From positions 8,998,501 through 9,062,500 of the forward strand of contig OY720097.1 in assembly GCA_963082875.1 (NCBI GenBank): 64,000 nucleotides of DNA, written 5' to 3'. This document shows positions 10,747-25,350 of the stretch, in pieces; the stretch's first letter is position 1; each line of letters opens with the position of its first letter. A program made the translations under genes and the position numbers. Under the pieces are notes generated by a model. That model was not told where the DNA came from and did not search any database. It was given only the letters and a program-made list of their open reading frames with translations. The DNA comes from Corella eumyota (lineage: Eukaryota > Chordata > Ascidiacea > Phlebobranchia > Corellidae).

Positions 10747-13700
10747 TTGTTTTTATTCTTTCTAGTCAGAATTTTAAAAGACGATAACTTTTGTTCTTTA
10801 AAAGTAAAAGTTCTAAATTTTTAGTATGTTTGTTATTATCCCAACGAATCGCAAACCTCCAATTTACGACATTTAAATGTCACTAATTACTAATTAATAT
10901 ATTTTATTATTAAAATTTAAAGATTAAATTTTCTGAAATTTTAATATGTTGTTGTTATTATTATTTTGTATGTTGCTATTTAAAATAAAGATTTAACTCT
11001 AGCTAAATATCGTTTAATCATTATTTTAGTTTTTTTTTTATAAAATAACGAATCAGTGTGAGTTTAACGCTTGAATAATTTAATAGCGTTCTGGTCGCCG
11101 TCAAAAATCGTCCTTTTCGCTGTCTATTAAAGTAAAAAATATTGGTTGAAAATTTAAGTAAAATGTTACAGTATAAGTCAAAAATGTGTAAATTTTGTAT
11201 TTTTAATTGTTTTGTTATTATTAAATTTTAATACTCGTTTGATTACTAAAAAATTAGGATTGGTATTTTGCTTTTAAATTTAGTTTACTTTTCTATTACA
11301 ATATCAATGAATGCGTGTTCGTTTGTTAAAATTAGGTTTAAATATAAAAAAGTTCATATTTAAATTTATAATTTAATTAATAAACCTACTAAATAAATTA
11401 TATTTATAAAAAAGAATCAAACGATTTCGAACCATATTTTATTTATCAAATAAATCTAGTTATGGTTCGAAATCTTAGATTTTTTTGTTCTTTAAAACTA
11501 AAAGTTCTGTTCTTTAAAACTAAAAGTTCTGAATTTTTAGTATGTTTGTTATTATCCCAACGAATCGCAAACCTCCTATTAACGACATTTAATTATCACT
11601 AATTACTAATTAATATATTTTATTATTAAAATTTAAAGATTAAATTTGCTGAAATTTTAATATGTTGTTGGTATTATTATTTTGTATGTTGCTATTTAAA
11701 ATGAAGATTTAACTCTAGTTATTATGGTTCGAAATCTTAGATTTCGAAACATATTGTTATTGTCAGTGTATTTATTATTATTGTTTTTATTCTTTCTAGT
11801 CAGAATTTTGAAAGACGATAACTTTTGTTCTTTAAATCTAAAAGTTCTAAATTTTTAGTATGTTTGTTATTATCCCAACGAATCGCAAACCTCCTATTTA
11901 CGACATTTAATTATCACTAATTACTAATTAATATATTTTATTATTAAAATTTAAATGTTAAATTTTCTAAAATTTTAATATGTTGTTGCTATTATTATTA
12001 TTATTTTGTATGTTGCTGTTTAATTTACTTTTATATTACAATATCAATGAGTGCGTGTTCGCTTGTTAAAATTAGGTTTAAATATAAAAAAGTTCATATT
12101 TAAATTTATAATTTAATTAATAAACCTACTAAATAAATTATATTCATTAAAAAGAATCAAACAATTTCGAACCATATTTTATTTATCAAATAAATCTAGT
12201 TATTATTATGGTTCGAAATCTTAGATTTCGAAACATATTGTTATTGTCAGTGTATTTATTATTATTATTATTATTATTGTTTTTATTCTTTCTAGTCAGA
12301 ATTTTGAAAGACGATAACTTTTGTTCTTTAAAACTAAAAGTTCTAAATTTTTAGTATGTTTGTTATTATCCCAACGAATCGCAAACCTCCTATTTACGAC
12401 ATTTAATTATCACTAATTACTAATTAATAGGTGTTTGTTTATTAAAATTTAAAGGTTGGTATTAATTTTTTAAATCTTGGTCAATTGTATATTATGATAT
12501 TACTAACTCAAAAATAAATTAAAATTTTAATTTTTATCACTAATTACTTAATAATAGGTGTTTGTTTATTAAAATTTAAAGGTTGTTATTAATTTTTTAA
12601 ATTTTTGTCAATTGTATATTATGATATTAGTAACTCAAAAACGAATAAAATTTTAATTTTTGTCACTAATTACTTATTAATAGGTGTTTGTTTATTTAAT
12701 GTTAATGATTGTTATTGGGTTTTTAAATTTTGGTCGGTTTTATTTTATAATATATATAATTCGAAAATGAATTAAAAAATAATTCTTGTTTGTTTTTTTT
12801 ATTGAAATGCTGGTTTGTTCATTAAAAATTAAAGTTCGATATTAAGCATTAAAAATTTGGTATGGTGTATTTTATAATATAAGTAATTAAAAAACATATT
12901 AGAAAAATAATTTTCGTTTATTTATCATATTTAAATGCTTGTTTATTTAATAAAAATCAATTTTAAGAATTTAAAATTTACTATAATTTATATCCTAATA
13001 TCACCAACTTAAAACTGGGTTAAATATTAGTTTTTGTTTGTATTATATATATACAAATGCTTGTTTGTTTATTAAAAATCAAAGGTTTGTAATATTCTTA
13101 GTTAATGTTTATGCATATCTTTTTGTTTTTATTCTTTCTAGTCAGAATTTTGAAAGACGATAACTTTTGTTCTTTAAAACTAAAAGTTCTAATTATTTTT
13201 GGTTTTTTATAAAATAATGAATCAGTGTGAGTTTAACGCGTGAATAATTTAATAGCGTTCTGGTCGCCGTCAAAAATCGTCCTTTTCGCTGTCCATTAAA
13301 GTAAAAAATAATGGTTGAAAATTTAAGTAAAATGTTAAAATATAAGTAAAAAATGTGTAAAATTTTTGTTTTAATTGTTTTGTTATTATTATATTTTAAT
13401 ACTTGTTTGATTACTAAAAATTAAGATCTGTATTTTGCTTTTAAATTTAGTTTACTTTTATATTACAATATCAATGAGTGCGTGTTCGCTTGTTAAAATT
13501 AGGTTTAAATATAAAAAAGTTCATATTTAAATTTATAATTTAATTAATAAACCTACTAAATAAATTATATTTATAAAAAAGAATCAAACGATTTCGAACC
13601 ATATTTTATTTATCAAATAAATCTAGTTATTATTGTTTTTATTCTTATTTGACGAATTTTGAAAGACGATAACATTTGTTCTTTAAAACTAAAAGTTCTA

Positions 13701-16700
13701 AATTTTTAGTATGTTTGTTATTATCCCAACGAATCGCAAACCTCCTATTAACAACATTTAATTATCACTAATTACTAATTAATATATTTTATTATTAAAA
13801 TTTAAAGATTAAATTTGCTGAAATTTTAATATGTTGTTGGTATTATTATTTTGTATGTTGCTATTTAAAATGAAGATTTAACTCCAGCTAAATATCGTTT
13901 AATCATTATTTTAGTTTTTTTATAAAATAATGAATCAGTGTGAGTTTAACGCTTGAATAATTTAATAGCGTTCTGGTCGCCGTCAAAAATCGTCCTTTTC
14001 GCTGTCTATTAAAGTAAAAAATATTGGTTGAAAATTTAAGTAAAATGTTAAAGTATAAGTCAAAAATTTGTAAAATTTTTTTTTTAATTGTTTTGTTATT
14101 ATTATATTTTAATACTCGTTTGATTACTAAAAAATTAAGATTGGTATTTTGCTTTTAAATTTAGTTTACTTTTCTATTACAATATCAATGAATGCGTGTT
14201 CGTTTGTTAAAATTAGGTTTAAATATAAAAAAAATCATATTTAAATTTATAATTTAATTAATAAACCTACTAAATAAATTATATTTATAAAAAAAAATCA
14301 AACGATTTCGAACCATATTTTATTTATCAAATAAATCTAGTTATTATTATTATTGTTTTTATTCTTTCTAGTCAGAATTTTGAAAGACGATAACTTTTGT
14401 TCTTTAAAACTAAAAGTTCTAAATTTTTAGTATGTTTGTTATTATCCCAACGAATCGCAAACCTCCTATTTACGACATTTAATTATCACTAATTACTAAT
14501 TAATATATTTTATTATTAAAATTTAAATGTTAAATTTTCTGAAATTTTAATATGTTGTTGCTATTATTATTATTATTTTGTATGTTGCTGTTTAAAATAA
14601 ATATTTAACTTTAGCTAATTATCGTTTAATTATTTTGGGTTTATTTATAAAATAATGGATCAGAGTGAGTTTAACGCTTGAATGATTTAATAGCGTTCTG
14701 GTCGCCGTCAAATATCGTCTTTTTCGCTGTCTGAGTTGAAGTAAAAAGTATTGGTTGAAAGTATAAGTAAAATATGAAAATCTAAGTTAAATGTGTGTAA
14801 AAGTTTCTACTCAAAAACGGTATAAAAATTAATTTTTGGTTGTTTATAATAAATATTAATTGCTTGTTTTTTATTAAAAATCAAATCAATATTTGGTTGT
14901 TACATTTTTATTGATTTAAAATCATGATACAAATGGTAAATTTTATAAAATCTCCATAATATTGTGCAAAGAACATTTATTCGATAATTATATTATAAAG
15001 TTTAATACATAAATTGGAATTTTGTGTTGGTTAAATGAATTTTTATCGCGTTGGTTATGCTCTATTTTTTCTTTGTTTAATAAGTTTTATCTTTTCTTAT
15101 TTTTAGGGTCGCGGGACTGGACTAGTTTTATTTCTATTGTTCTAGGGTCTAACTTAATTTTAAGGTCGCGGGTCTGGACTAGTTTTATTTCTATTGTTCT
15201 AGTATTTAAATTTATAATTTATTTAATAAACTTACTAAATAAATTATATTTATAAAAAGAATCAAACGATTTCGAACCATATTTTATTTATCAAATAAAT
15301 CTAGTTGTTTTTATTCTTATTTGACGAATTTTGAAAGACGATAACTTTTGTTCTTTAAAACTAAAAGTTCTAAATTTTTAGTATGTTTGTTATTATCTCA
15401 ACGAATCGCAAACCTCCTATTAACGACATTTAATTATCACTAATTACTAATTAATATATTTTATTATTAAAATTTAAAGATTAAATTTGCTGAAATTTTA
15501 ATATGTTGTTGGTATTATTATTTTGTATGTTGCTATTTAAAATGAAGATTTAACTCTAGCTAAATATCGTTTAATCATTATTTTAGTTTTTTTATAAAAT
15601 AACGAATCAGTGTGAGTTTAACGCTTGAATAATTTAATAGCGTTCTGGTCGCCGTCAAAAATCGTCCTTTTCGCTGTCCATTAAAGTAAAAAAATATTGG
15701 TTGAAAATTTAAGTAAAATGTTAAAATATAAGTAAACAATGTGTAAAATTTTCGTTTTAATTGTTTTGTTATTATTATATTTTAATACTTGTTTGATTAC
15801 TAAAAAATTAAGATCGGTATTTTGCTTTTAAATTTAGTTTACTTTTATATTACAATATCAATGAGTGCGTGTTCGCTTGTTAAAATTAATTAGGTTTAAA
15901 TATAAAAAAATTCATATTTAAATTTATAATTTAATTAATAAACCTACTAATTGTTTTTATTCTTATTTGACGAATTTTGAAAGACGATAACTTTTGTTCT
16001 TTAAAACTAAAAGTTCTAAATTTTTAGTATGTTTGTTATTATCCCAACGAATCGCAAACCTCCTATTAACGACATTTAATTATCACTAATTACTAATTAA
16101 TATATTTTATTATTAAAATTTAAAGATTAAATTTGCTGAAATTTTAATATGTTGTTGGTATTATTATTTTGTATGTTGCTATTTAAAATGAAGATTTAAC
16201 TCTAGCTAAATATCGTTTAATCATTATTTTAGTTTTTTTATAAAATAACGAATCAGTGTGAGTTTAACGCTTGAATAATTTAATAGCGTTCTGGTCGCCG
16301 TCAAAAATCGTCCTTTTTGCTGTCTATTAAAGTAAAAAATATTGGTTGAAAATTTAAGTAAAATGTTAAAATATAAGTCAAAAATGTCTAAAAAATTTTT
16401 TTTTAATTGTTTTGTTATTATTATATTTTAATACTCGTTTGATTACTAAAAAATTAAGATCGGTATTTTGCTTTTAAATTTAATTTACTTTTCTATTACA
16501 ATATCAATGAATGCGTGTTCGTTTGTTAAAATTAGGTTTAAATATAAAAAAGTTCATATTTAAATTTATAATTTAATTAATAAACCTATTAAATAAATTA
16601 TATTTATAAAAAAGAATCATTGTTTTTATTCTTATTTGCTCAAATTTTAAAAGATGATAACTTTTGTTCTTTAAAACTAAAAGTTCTAAATTTTTAGTAT

Positions 16701-17995
16701 GTTTGTTATTATCCTAACAAATCGCAAACCTCCTATTTACGACACTTAAATGTCACTAATTACTAATTAATAGGTGTTTGTTTATTAAAATTTAAAGGTC
16801 GTTATTAGTTTTTTAAATTTTGGTCAATTGTATATCATGATATTACTAACTCAAAAATGAATTAAAATTAAAATTTTATCACTAATTACTTATTATTAGG
16901 TGTTTGTTTATTAAAATTTAAAGGTTGTTGTTAATTTTTTAAATCTTGGTCAATTGTATATCATAATATTAGTAACTCAAAAATAAATTAAAATTTTATT
17001 TTTTGTCACTAATTACTAATTAATAGGTGTTAATTTAATAAAATTTAAAGATTGTTTTTAGGTTTTTAAATTTTGGTCGGTTCTATCTTATAATATTTAT
17101 AATTTGAATGTAATTAAAAAATAATTCTTGTTTGTTTGTTATATTTAAATGCTGGTCTGTTTATTAAAAATCAAAGGTATGTTATATTCTTGGTTAATGT
17201 TTATGCATATATTTTTTTATTTATAAAATTTTATGTTAAAAATAATCAAATAATTTTGAACCATATTTTATTTATCAAATAAATCTAGTTGTTTTTATTC
17301 TTATTTGACGAATTTTGAAAAACGATAACTTTTGTTCTTTTAAACTAAAAGTTCTAAATTTTTAGTATGTTTGTTATTATCCCAACGAATCGCAAACCTC
17401 CTATTAACGACATTTAATTATCACTAATTACTAATTAATATATTTTATTATTAAAATTTAAAGATTAAATTTGCTGAAATTTTAATATGTTGTTGGCATT
17501 ATTATTTTGAATGTTGCTATTTAAAATAAAGATTTAACTCTAGCTAAATATCGTTTAATCATTATTTTTGGTTTTTTATAAAATAATGAATCAGTGTGAG
17601 TTTAACACTTGAATAATTTAATAGCGTTCTGGTCGCCGTCAAAAATCGTCCTTTTCGCTGTCCATTAAAGTAAAAAATATTGGTTGAAAATTTAAGTAAA
17701 ATGTTAAAATATAAGCAAAAAATGTGTAAAATTTTTGTTTCAATTGTTTTGATATTATTATATTTTAATACTTGTTTGATTACTAAAAATTAAGATCGGT
17801 ATTTTGCTTTTAAATTTAGTTTACTTTTATATTACAATATCAATGAGTGCGTGTTCGCTTGTTAAAATTAGGTTTAAATATAAAAAAGTTTATATTTAAA
17901 TTTATAATTTAATTAATAAACCTACTAAATAAATTATATTTATAAAAAAGAATCAAACGATTTCGAACCATATTTTATTTATCAAATAAATCTAG
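10747..17995 (+). repeat. Run of type-B and chimeric island units
   Basis: CTAG ends at 11459, 12199, 13626, 14340, 15304, 17288 and 17995 mark unit borders. Several units are chimeric or cut short, and the next unit starts directly at GTTTTTATTCTT (for example at about 13125, 15950 and 16620). The unit ending at 15304 is diverged and carries a private tandem duplication of about 50-60 bp (GGTCGCGGG..CTGGACTAGTTTTATTTC) at about 15107-15202. A 23 bp word containing TTTAAAACTAAAAGTTCT is doubled at about 11485-11530. Confidence 0.65.
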
Positions 17996-18185
17996 TTATT
18001 ATTATTATGGTTCGAAATCTTAGATTTCGAAACATATTGTTTATGTCAGTGTATTTATTATGGTTCGAAATTTTAGATTTCGAAACATATTGTTATCGTC
18101 AGTGTATTTATTATTATTATGGTTCGAAATCTTAGATTTCGAAACATATTGTTATTGTCAGTGTATTTATTATTATTATTATTAT

Positions 18186-20346
18186 TGTTTTTATTCTTTC
18201 TAGTCAGAATTTTGAAAGACGATAACTTTTGTTCTTTAAAACTAAAAGTTCTAAATTTTTAGTATGTTTGTTATTATCCCAACGAATCGCAAACCTCCTA
18301 TTAACGACATTTAATTATCACTAATTACTAATTAATAGGTGTTTGTTTATTAAAATTTAAAAGTTGTTATTAATTTTTTAAATCTTGGTCAATTGTATAT
18401 TATGATATTACTAACACAAAAATAAATTAAAATTTTAATTTTTATCACTAATTACTTAATAATAGGTGTTTGTTTATTAAAATTTAAAGGTTGTTATTAA
18501 TTTTTTAAATCTTGGTCAATTGTATATTATGATATTACTAACACAAAAATAAATTAAAATTTTAATTTTTATCACTAATTACTTAATAATAGGTGCTTGT
18601 TTATTAAAATTTAAAGGTTGTTATTAATTTTTTAAATATTTGTCAATTGTATATCATGATATTAGTAACTCAAAAACGAATTTAATTTTTGTCACTAATT
18701 ACTAATTAATAGGTGTTTGTTTATTTAAATTTAAAGATTGTTATTAGGTTTTTAAATTTTGGTCGGTTTTATCTTATAATATTTATAATTCGAAAATAAA
18801 TTAAAAAATAATTCTTGTTTGTTTTTTATATTTAAATGCTGGTTTGTTCATTAAAAATTAAAGTTCGACATTAAGCATTAAAAATTTGGTATGATGTATT
18901 TTATAATATAAGTAATTAAAAAACATATTAGAAAAATAATTTTCGTTTATTTATTATATTTAAATGCTTGTTTATTTAATAAAAATCAATTTTAAGAATT
19001 TAAAATTTACTATAATTTATATCCTAATATCACCAACTTAAAACTGGGTTAAATATTAGTTTTTGTTTGTATTATATATATAAATGCTTGTTTGTTTATT
19101 AAAAATCAAAGATTTGTAATATTCTTAGTTAATGTTTATGCATATCTTTTTTTATTTATAAAAATTTATGTTAAAAATAATCAAATATTTTCGAACCATA
19201 TTTTATTTATCAAATAAATCTAGTTATTATTATTATTGTTTTTATTCTTTCTAGTCAGAATTTTGAAAGAAGATAACTTTTGTTCTTTAAAAGTAAAAGT
19301 TCTAAATTTTTAGTATGTTTGTTATTATCCCAACGAATCGCAAACCTCCTATTTACGACATTTAATTATTACTAATTACTAATTAATAGGTGTTTGTTTA
19401 TTAAAATTTAAAGGTTGTTATTAATTTTTTAAATTTTTGTCAATTGTATATCATGATATTAGTACCTCAAAAACGAATTAAATTTTAATTTTTGTCATTA
19501 ATTACTAATTAATAGGTGTTTGTTTATTTAAATTTAAAGATTGTTATGGATTTTTTAAATCTTGGTCAATTGTATATTATGATATTACCAACTCAAAAAC
19601 AAATTAAAATTTGTATTTTTATCACTAATTACTTAATAATAGGTGTTTGTTTATTAAAATTTAAAGGTTGTTATTAATTTTTTTAATTGTTGTCAATTGT
19701 ATATCATGATATTAGTAACTCAAAAACGACTTAAATTTTAATTTTTGTCACTAATTACTAATTAATAGGTGTTTGTTTATTTAAATTTAAAGATTGTTAA
19801 TAGGTTTTTAAATTTTGGTCGGTTTTATCTTATAATATTTATAATTCGAAAATGAATTAAAAAATAATTCTTGTTTGTTTTTTTATACTTAAATGCTGGT
19901 TTGTTCATTAAAAATTAAAGTTCGATATTAAGCATTAAAAAATTTGGTATGATGTATTTTATAATATAAGTAATTAAAAAACATATTAGAAAAATAATTT
20001 TCGTTTATTTATCATATTTAAATGCTTGTTTATTTAATAAAATTCAATTTTAAGAATTTAAAATTTACCATAATTTATATCCTAATATCACCAACTTAAA
20101 ACTGGGTTAAATAATAGTTTTTGTTTGTATTATATATATAAATGCTTGTTTGTTTATTAAAAATCAAAGGTTTGTAATATTCTTAGTTAATGTTTATGCA
20201 TATATTTTTTTATTTATAAAAATTTATGTTAAAAATAATCAAATAATTTCGAACCATATTTTATTTATCAAATAAATCTAGTTATTATTATTATTATTAT
20301 TATGGTTCGAAATCTTAGATTTCGAAACATATTGTTATTGTCAGTG

Positions 20347-20381
<35 letters not shown>

Positions 20382-23300
20382 GTTTTTATTCTTTCTAGTC
20401 AGAATTTTGAAAGACGATAACTTTTGTTCTTTAAAACTAAAAGTTCTAAATTTTTAGTATGTTTGTTATTATCCCAACGAATCGCAAACCTCCTATTTAC
20501 GACATTTAATTATCACTAATTACTAATTAATAGGTGTTTGTTTATTAAAATTTAATGGTTGTTATTAATTTTTTAAATCTTGGTCAATTGTATCTTATGA
20601 TATTACTAACTCAAAAATAAATTAAAATTTTAATTTTTATCACTAATTACTTAATAATAGGTGTTTATTTATTAAAATTTAAAGTTTGTTATTTATTTTT
20701 TAAATCTTGGTCAATTGTATATCATGATATCAGTAACTCAAAAATAAATTAAAATTTTAATTTTTATCACTAATTACTAATTAAAAGGTGTTTCTTTATT
20801 AAAATTTAAAGGTTGTTATTAATTTTTCAAATCTTGGTCAATTGTATATCATGATATTAGTAACTCAAAACTGAATTAAAATTTTAATTTTTAATCACTA
20901 AATACTAATTATTAAGTGTTTGTTTATTTAAATTTAAAGGTTGTTGTTAATTTTTTAAATTTTTGTCAATTGTATATTATGATATTAGTAACTAAAAAAT
21001 AAATTAAAATTTTAATTTTTAAAACTAATTACTAATAAATAGGTGTTTGTTTATTTAAATTTAATGATTGTTATTAGATTTTTTAATTTTGGTCAGTTAT
21101 ATGTTATAATATTTATAACTTGAAAATGAAATAAAAATTAATTCTTGTTTGTTTATTATATTTAAATGCTTGTTTGTTGATTAAAAGTTAAAGTCCGATA
21201 TTAAGCATTAAAAATTTGGTATAATGTATTTTAAAATATAAGTAGTTGAAAAACATATTTGAAAAATAAGTTTCAATTGTTTATCATATTTAAATGCTTG
21301 TTTATTTAATTTAAATCAAAAATCAATTTTAGGAATTTAAAATTTGGTATCATCTATATCCTGATATAAACAACTTAAAACTGCGTTAAATATTAGTTTT
21401 TGTGTGTATAGTATATATAAATGCTTGTTTGTTTATTCGAAGATATGTAATATTCTTAGTTAATGTTTATGCATATCTTTTTTTATTTATAAAAATTTAT
21501 GTTAAAAATAATCAAAAAATTTCGAACCATATTTTATTTATCAAATAAATCTAGTTATTGTTTTTATTCTTTCTAGTCAGAATTTTGAAAGACGATAACT
21601 TTTGTTCTTTAAAACTAAAAGTTCTAAATTTTTAGTATGTTTGTTATTATCCCAACGAATCGCAAACCTCCTATTTACGACATTTAATTATCACTAATTA
21701 CTAATTAATAGGTGTTTGTTTATTAAAATTTAAAGTTTGGTATTAATTTTTTAAATCTTGGTCAATTGTATATTATGATATTGCTAACTCAAAAATAAAT
21801 TAAAATTTTAATTTTTATCACTAATTACTTAATAATAGGTGTTTGTTTATTAAAATTTAAAGGTTGTTATTAATTTTTTAAATTTTTGTCAATTGTATAT
21901 CATGATATTAGTAACTCAAAAACGAATTTAATTTTTGTCACTAATTACTAATTAATAGGTGTTTGTTTATTTAAATTTAAAGATTGTTATTAGGTTTTTA
22001 AATTTTGGTCGGTTTTATCTTATAATATTTATAATTCGAAAATAAATTTAAAAAATAATTCGTGTTTGTTTTTTGTATTTAAATGCTGGTTTGTTCATTA
22101 AAAATTAAAGTTCGACATTAAGCATTAAAAATTTGGTATGATGTATTTTATAATATAAGTAATTAAAAAACATATTAGAAAAATAATTTTTGTTTATTTA
22201 TCATATTTAAATGCTTGTTTATTTAATAAAAATCAATTTTAAGAATTTAAAATTTACTATAATTTATATCCTAATATCACCAACTTAAAACTGGGATAAA
22301 TATTAGTTTTTGTTTTTATTATATATATAAATGCTTGTTTGTTTATTAAAAACCAAAGGTTTGTAATATTCTTAGTTAATGTTTATGCATATCTTTTTTT
22401 ATTTATAAAAATTTATGTTAAAAATAATCAAATATTTTCGAACCATATTTTATTTATCAAATAAATCTAGTTATTATTATAATTCGAAATCTTAGATTTC
22501 GAAACATATTGTTATTGTCCGTATATTTATTATTATTTTTATTTTTATTCTTACTAATCCGAATTTTGAAATCGAATAACTTTTGATTTTGTGTATATAA
22601 ATTTTAAAAATTTTAGTATGTTGTTTATTATCATATTGTGTTTCAATCCTCCTATTTTGATAATTTAAATATTATTAATTAGTAATTAATAGGTGTTTGT
22701 TTATTAAAATTTAGAGATCGTTATTAAGTTTTCAAATTTTGGTCAGTTATATATTATAATATTAATAACTCAAAAATGGATTAAAAATTTAATTTTTGTT
22801 TGTTTATTGTATTTAAATTCTTGTTTGTTTATTAAAAATAAAAGTTTGATAATAGGCATTTAAAATTTAATAAAATGTATTTTATAATATTTGTAATTAA
22901 AATACATGTTTAAAAAATAATTTTTAGTTGTTTATTTTATTTAAATGCTTGTTTATTTATTAAAAATCAAAAATCAATTTTAGGAATTTAAAATTTACTA
23001 TAATGTATATCCTGATATTAACAACATAAAACTGGGTTGAAAAATTAATTTTATTTGTATAATATATTTAAATGCTTGTTTGTTCATTAAAAATCAAAAA
23101 TATGTACTATTCTTAGTTAAGGTGTATGCATCTTTTTTTATTAATAAAAATTTATGCTAAACATGATCAAATAATTTCGAACCATATTTTATTTATCAAA
23201 TAAATCTAGTTATTATTGTTTTTATTCTTTCTAGTCAGAATTTTGAAAGACGATAACTTTTGTTCTTTAAAACAAAAAGTTCTAAAATTTTAGTATGTTT

Positions 23301-24269
23301 GTTATTATCCCAACGAATCGCAAACCTCCTATTTACGACATTTAATTATCACTAATTCCTAATTAATAGGTGTTTGTTTATTAAAATTTAAAGGTTGTTA
23401 TTAATTTTTTAAATTTTGGTCAATTGTATATTATGATATGATTAACTCAAAAATAAATTAAAATTTTAATTTTTATCACTAATTACTAATTAATAGGTGT
23501 TTATTTATTAAAATTTAAAGATTGTTATTTATTTTTTAAATCTTAGCCATTTGTTTATCATGATATTGGTAACTCAAAAATGAATTAAAATTTAAATTTT
23601 TATCACTATTTACTAATTAATAGGTGTTTATTTATTAAAATTTAAAGATTGTTATTTATTTTCTAAATATTGGCCATTTGTATATCATAATATAAGTAAC
23701 TCAAAAATGAATTAAAATTTTAATTTTTTTTACTAATTACTAATAAATAGGTGTTTATTTATTAAAATTTAAAGATTGTTATTTATTTTTTAAACTTTGG
23801 CCATTTTTGTATCATGATCTTAGTAACTCAAAATAGATAAAAAATTTAATTTTTGTTTGAATATTAAATTTAAATTATTGTATATTTATTTAAATTTAAA
23901 GTTCGACATTAGGTATTCAAAATTTAATATAATGTATTTTATAATATAAGTAGTTAAAAAACATATTTGAAAAATAATTTTTGTTTATTTATTATATGTA
24001 AATGCTTGTTTATTTATTAGAAATCAAAAATCAATTTTAGGAATTTAAAATTTAGCATGATGTGTTTCCTGGTATTAACTACTTAAAACTCGGTTACAAT
24101 ATTAATTTTTGTATGTATAATATATTTAAATGCTTGTTTGTTTATTAAAAATCAAAGATATGTAATATTCTTAGTGAATGTTTACTTATATCTTTTTTTA
24201 TTTATTAAAGTTTATGCTAAACGTAATCAAATAATTTCGAACCATATTTTATTTATCAAATAAATCTAG
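18186..24269 (+). repeat. Run of type-A island units
   Basis: Units end at CTAG 19223, 20281, 21554, 22470, 23209 and 24269. The unit 22531-23209 is clearly more diverged (its start word runs into TTACTAATCCGAATTTTGAA) and has a near relative, in reverse, at 26864-27541. The mix of near-identical and diverged copies in one place suggests repeated rounds of insertion and duplication. Confidence 0.65.
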
Positions 24270-25350
24270 TTATTATTGTTTTTATTCTTATTTGACGAAT
24301 TTTGAAAGACGATAACTTTTGTTCTTTAAAAATAAAAGTTCTAAATTTTTAGTATGTTTGTTATTATCCCAACGAATCGCAAACCTCCTATTAACGACAT
24401 TTAATTATGACTAATTACTAATTAATATATTTTATTATTAAAATTTGAAGATTAAATTTGCTGAAATTTTAATATGTTGTTGGTATTATTATTTTGTATG
24501 TTGCTATTTAAAATGAAGATTTAACTCTAGCTAAATATCGTTTAATCATTATTTTTGGTTTTTTTATAAAATAATGAATCAGTGTGAGTTTAACGCTTGA
24601 ATAATTTAACAGCGTCCTGGTCGCCGTCAAAAATCGTCCTTTTCGCTGTCCATTAAAGTAAAAAATATTGGTTAAAATTTTAAGTAAAATGTTAAAATAT
24701 AAGTAAAAAATGTGTAAAATTTTTGTTTTAATTGTTTTTTTATTATTATATTTTAATACTTAAAGTAAACTAAATTTAAAAGCAAAATACCAATCTTAAT
24801 TTTTTAGTAATCAAACAAGTATTAAAATATAATAATAACAAAACAATTAAAACAAAAATTTTACACATTTTTTACTTATATTTTAACATTTTACTTAAAT
24901 TTTCAACCAATATTTTTTACTTTAATGGACAGCGAAAAGGACGATTTTTGACGGCGACCAGAACGCTATTAAATTATTCAAGCGTTAAACTCACACTGAT
25001 TCATTATTTTATAAAAAAAACAAAAATAGTGATTAAACGATATTTAGCTAGAGTTAAATCTTCATTTTAAATAGCAACATACAAAATAATAATACCAACA
25101 ACATATTAAAATTTCAGCAAATTTAATCCTTAAATTTTAATAATAAAATATATTAATTAGTAATTAGTGATAATTAAATGTCGTTTATAGGAGGTTTGCG
25201 ATTCGTTGGGATAATAACAAACATACTAAAAATTTAGAACTTTTAGTTTTAAAGAACAAAAGTTATCGTCTTTCAAAATTCGTCAAATAAGAATAAAAAC
25301 AATAACTAGATTTATTTGATAAATAAAATATGGTTCGAAATTGTTTGATT
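24225..25350. repeat. Large inverted repeat at the strand-switch point
   Basis: The forward type-B unit starting at about 24276 breaks off at 24765 (TTTTAATACTT). Its reverse complement starts again at about 24826 and runs to 25350, past the CTAG border at 25306-25309. The arms are about 520-540 bp with about 60 bp between them. All island units from here to about 29495 are in reverse orientation. Confidence 0.75.

Noticed and set aside
15022-15255. 77-codon frame with an internal repeat
   Set aside because: It spans a private tandem duplication of about 50-60 bp in a diverged island unit; low-complexity product.
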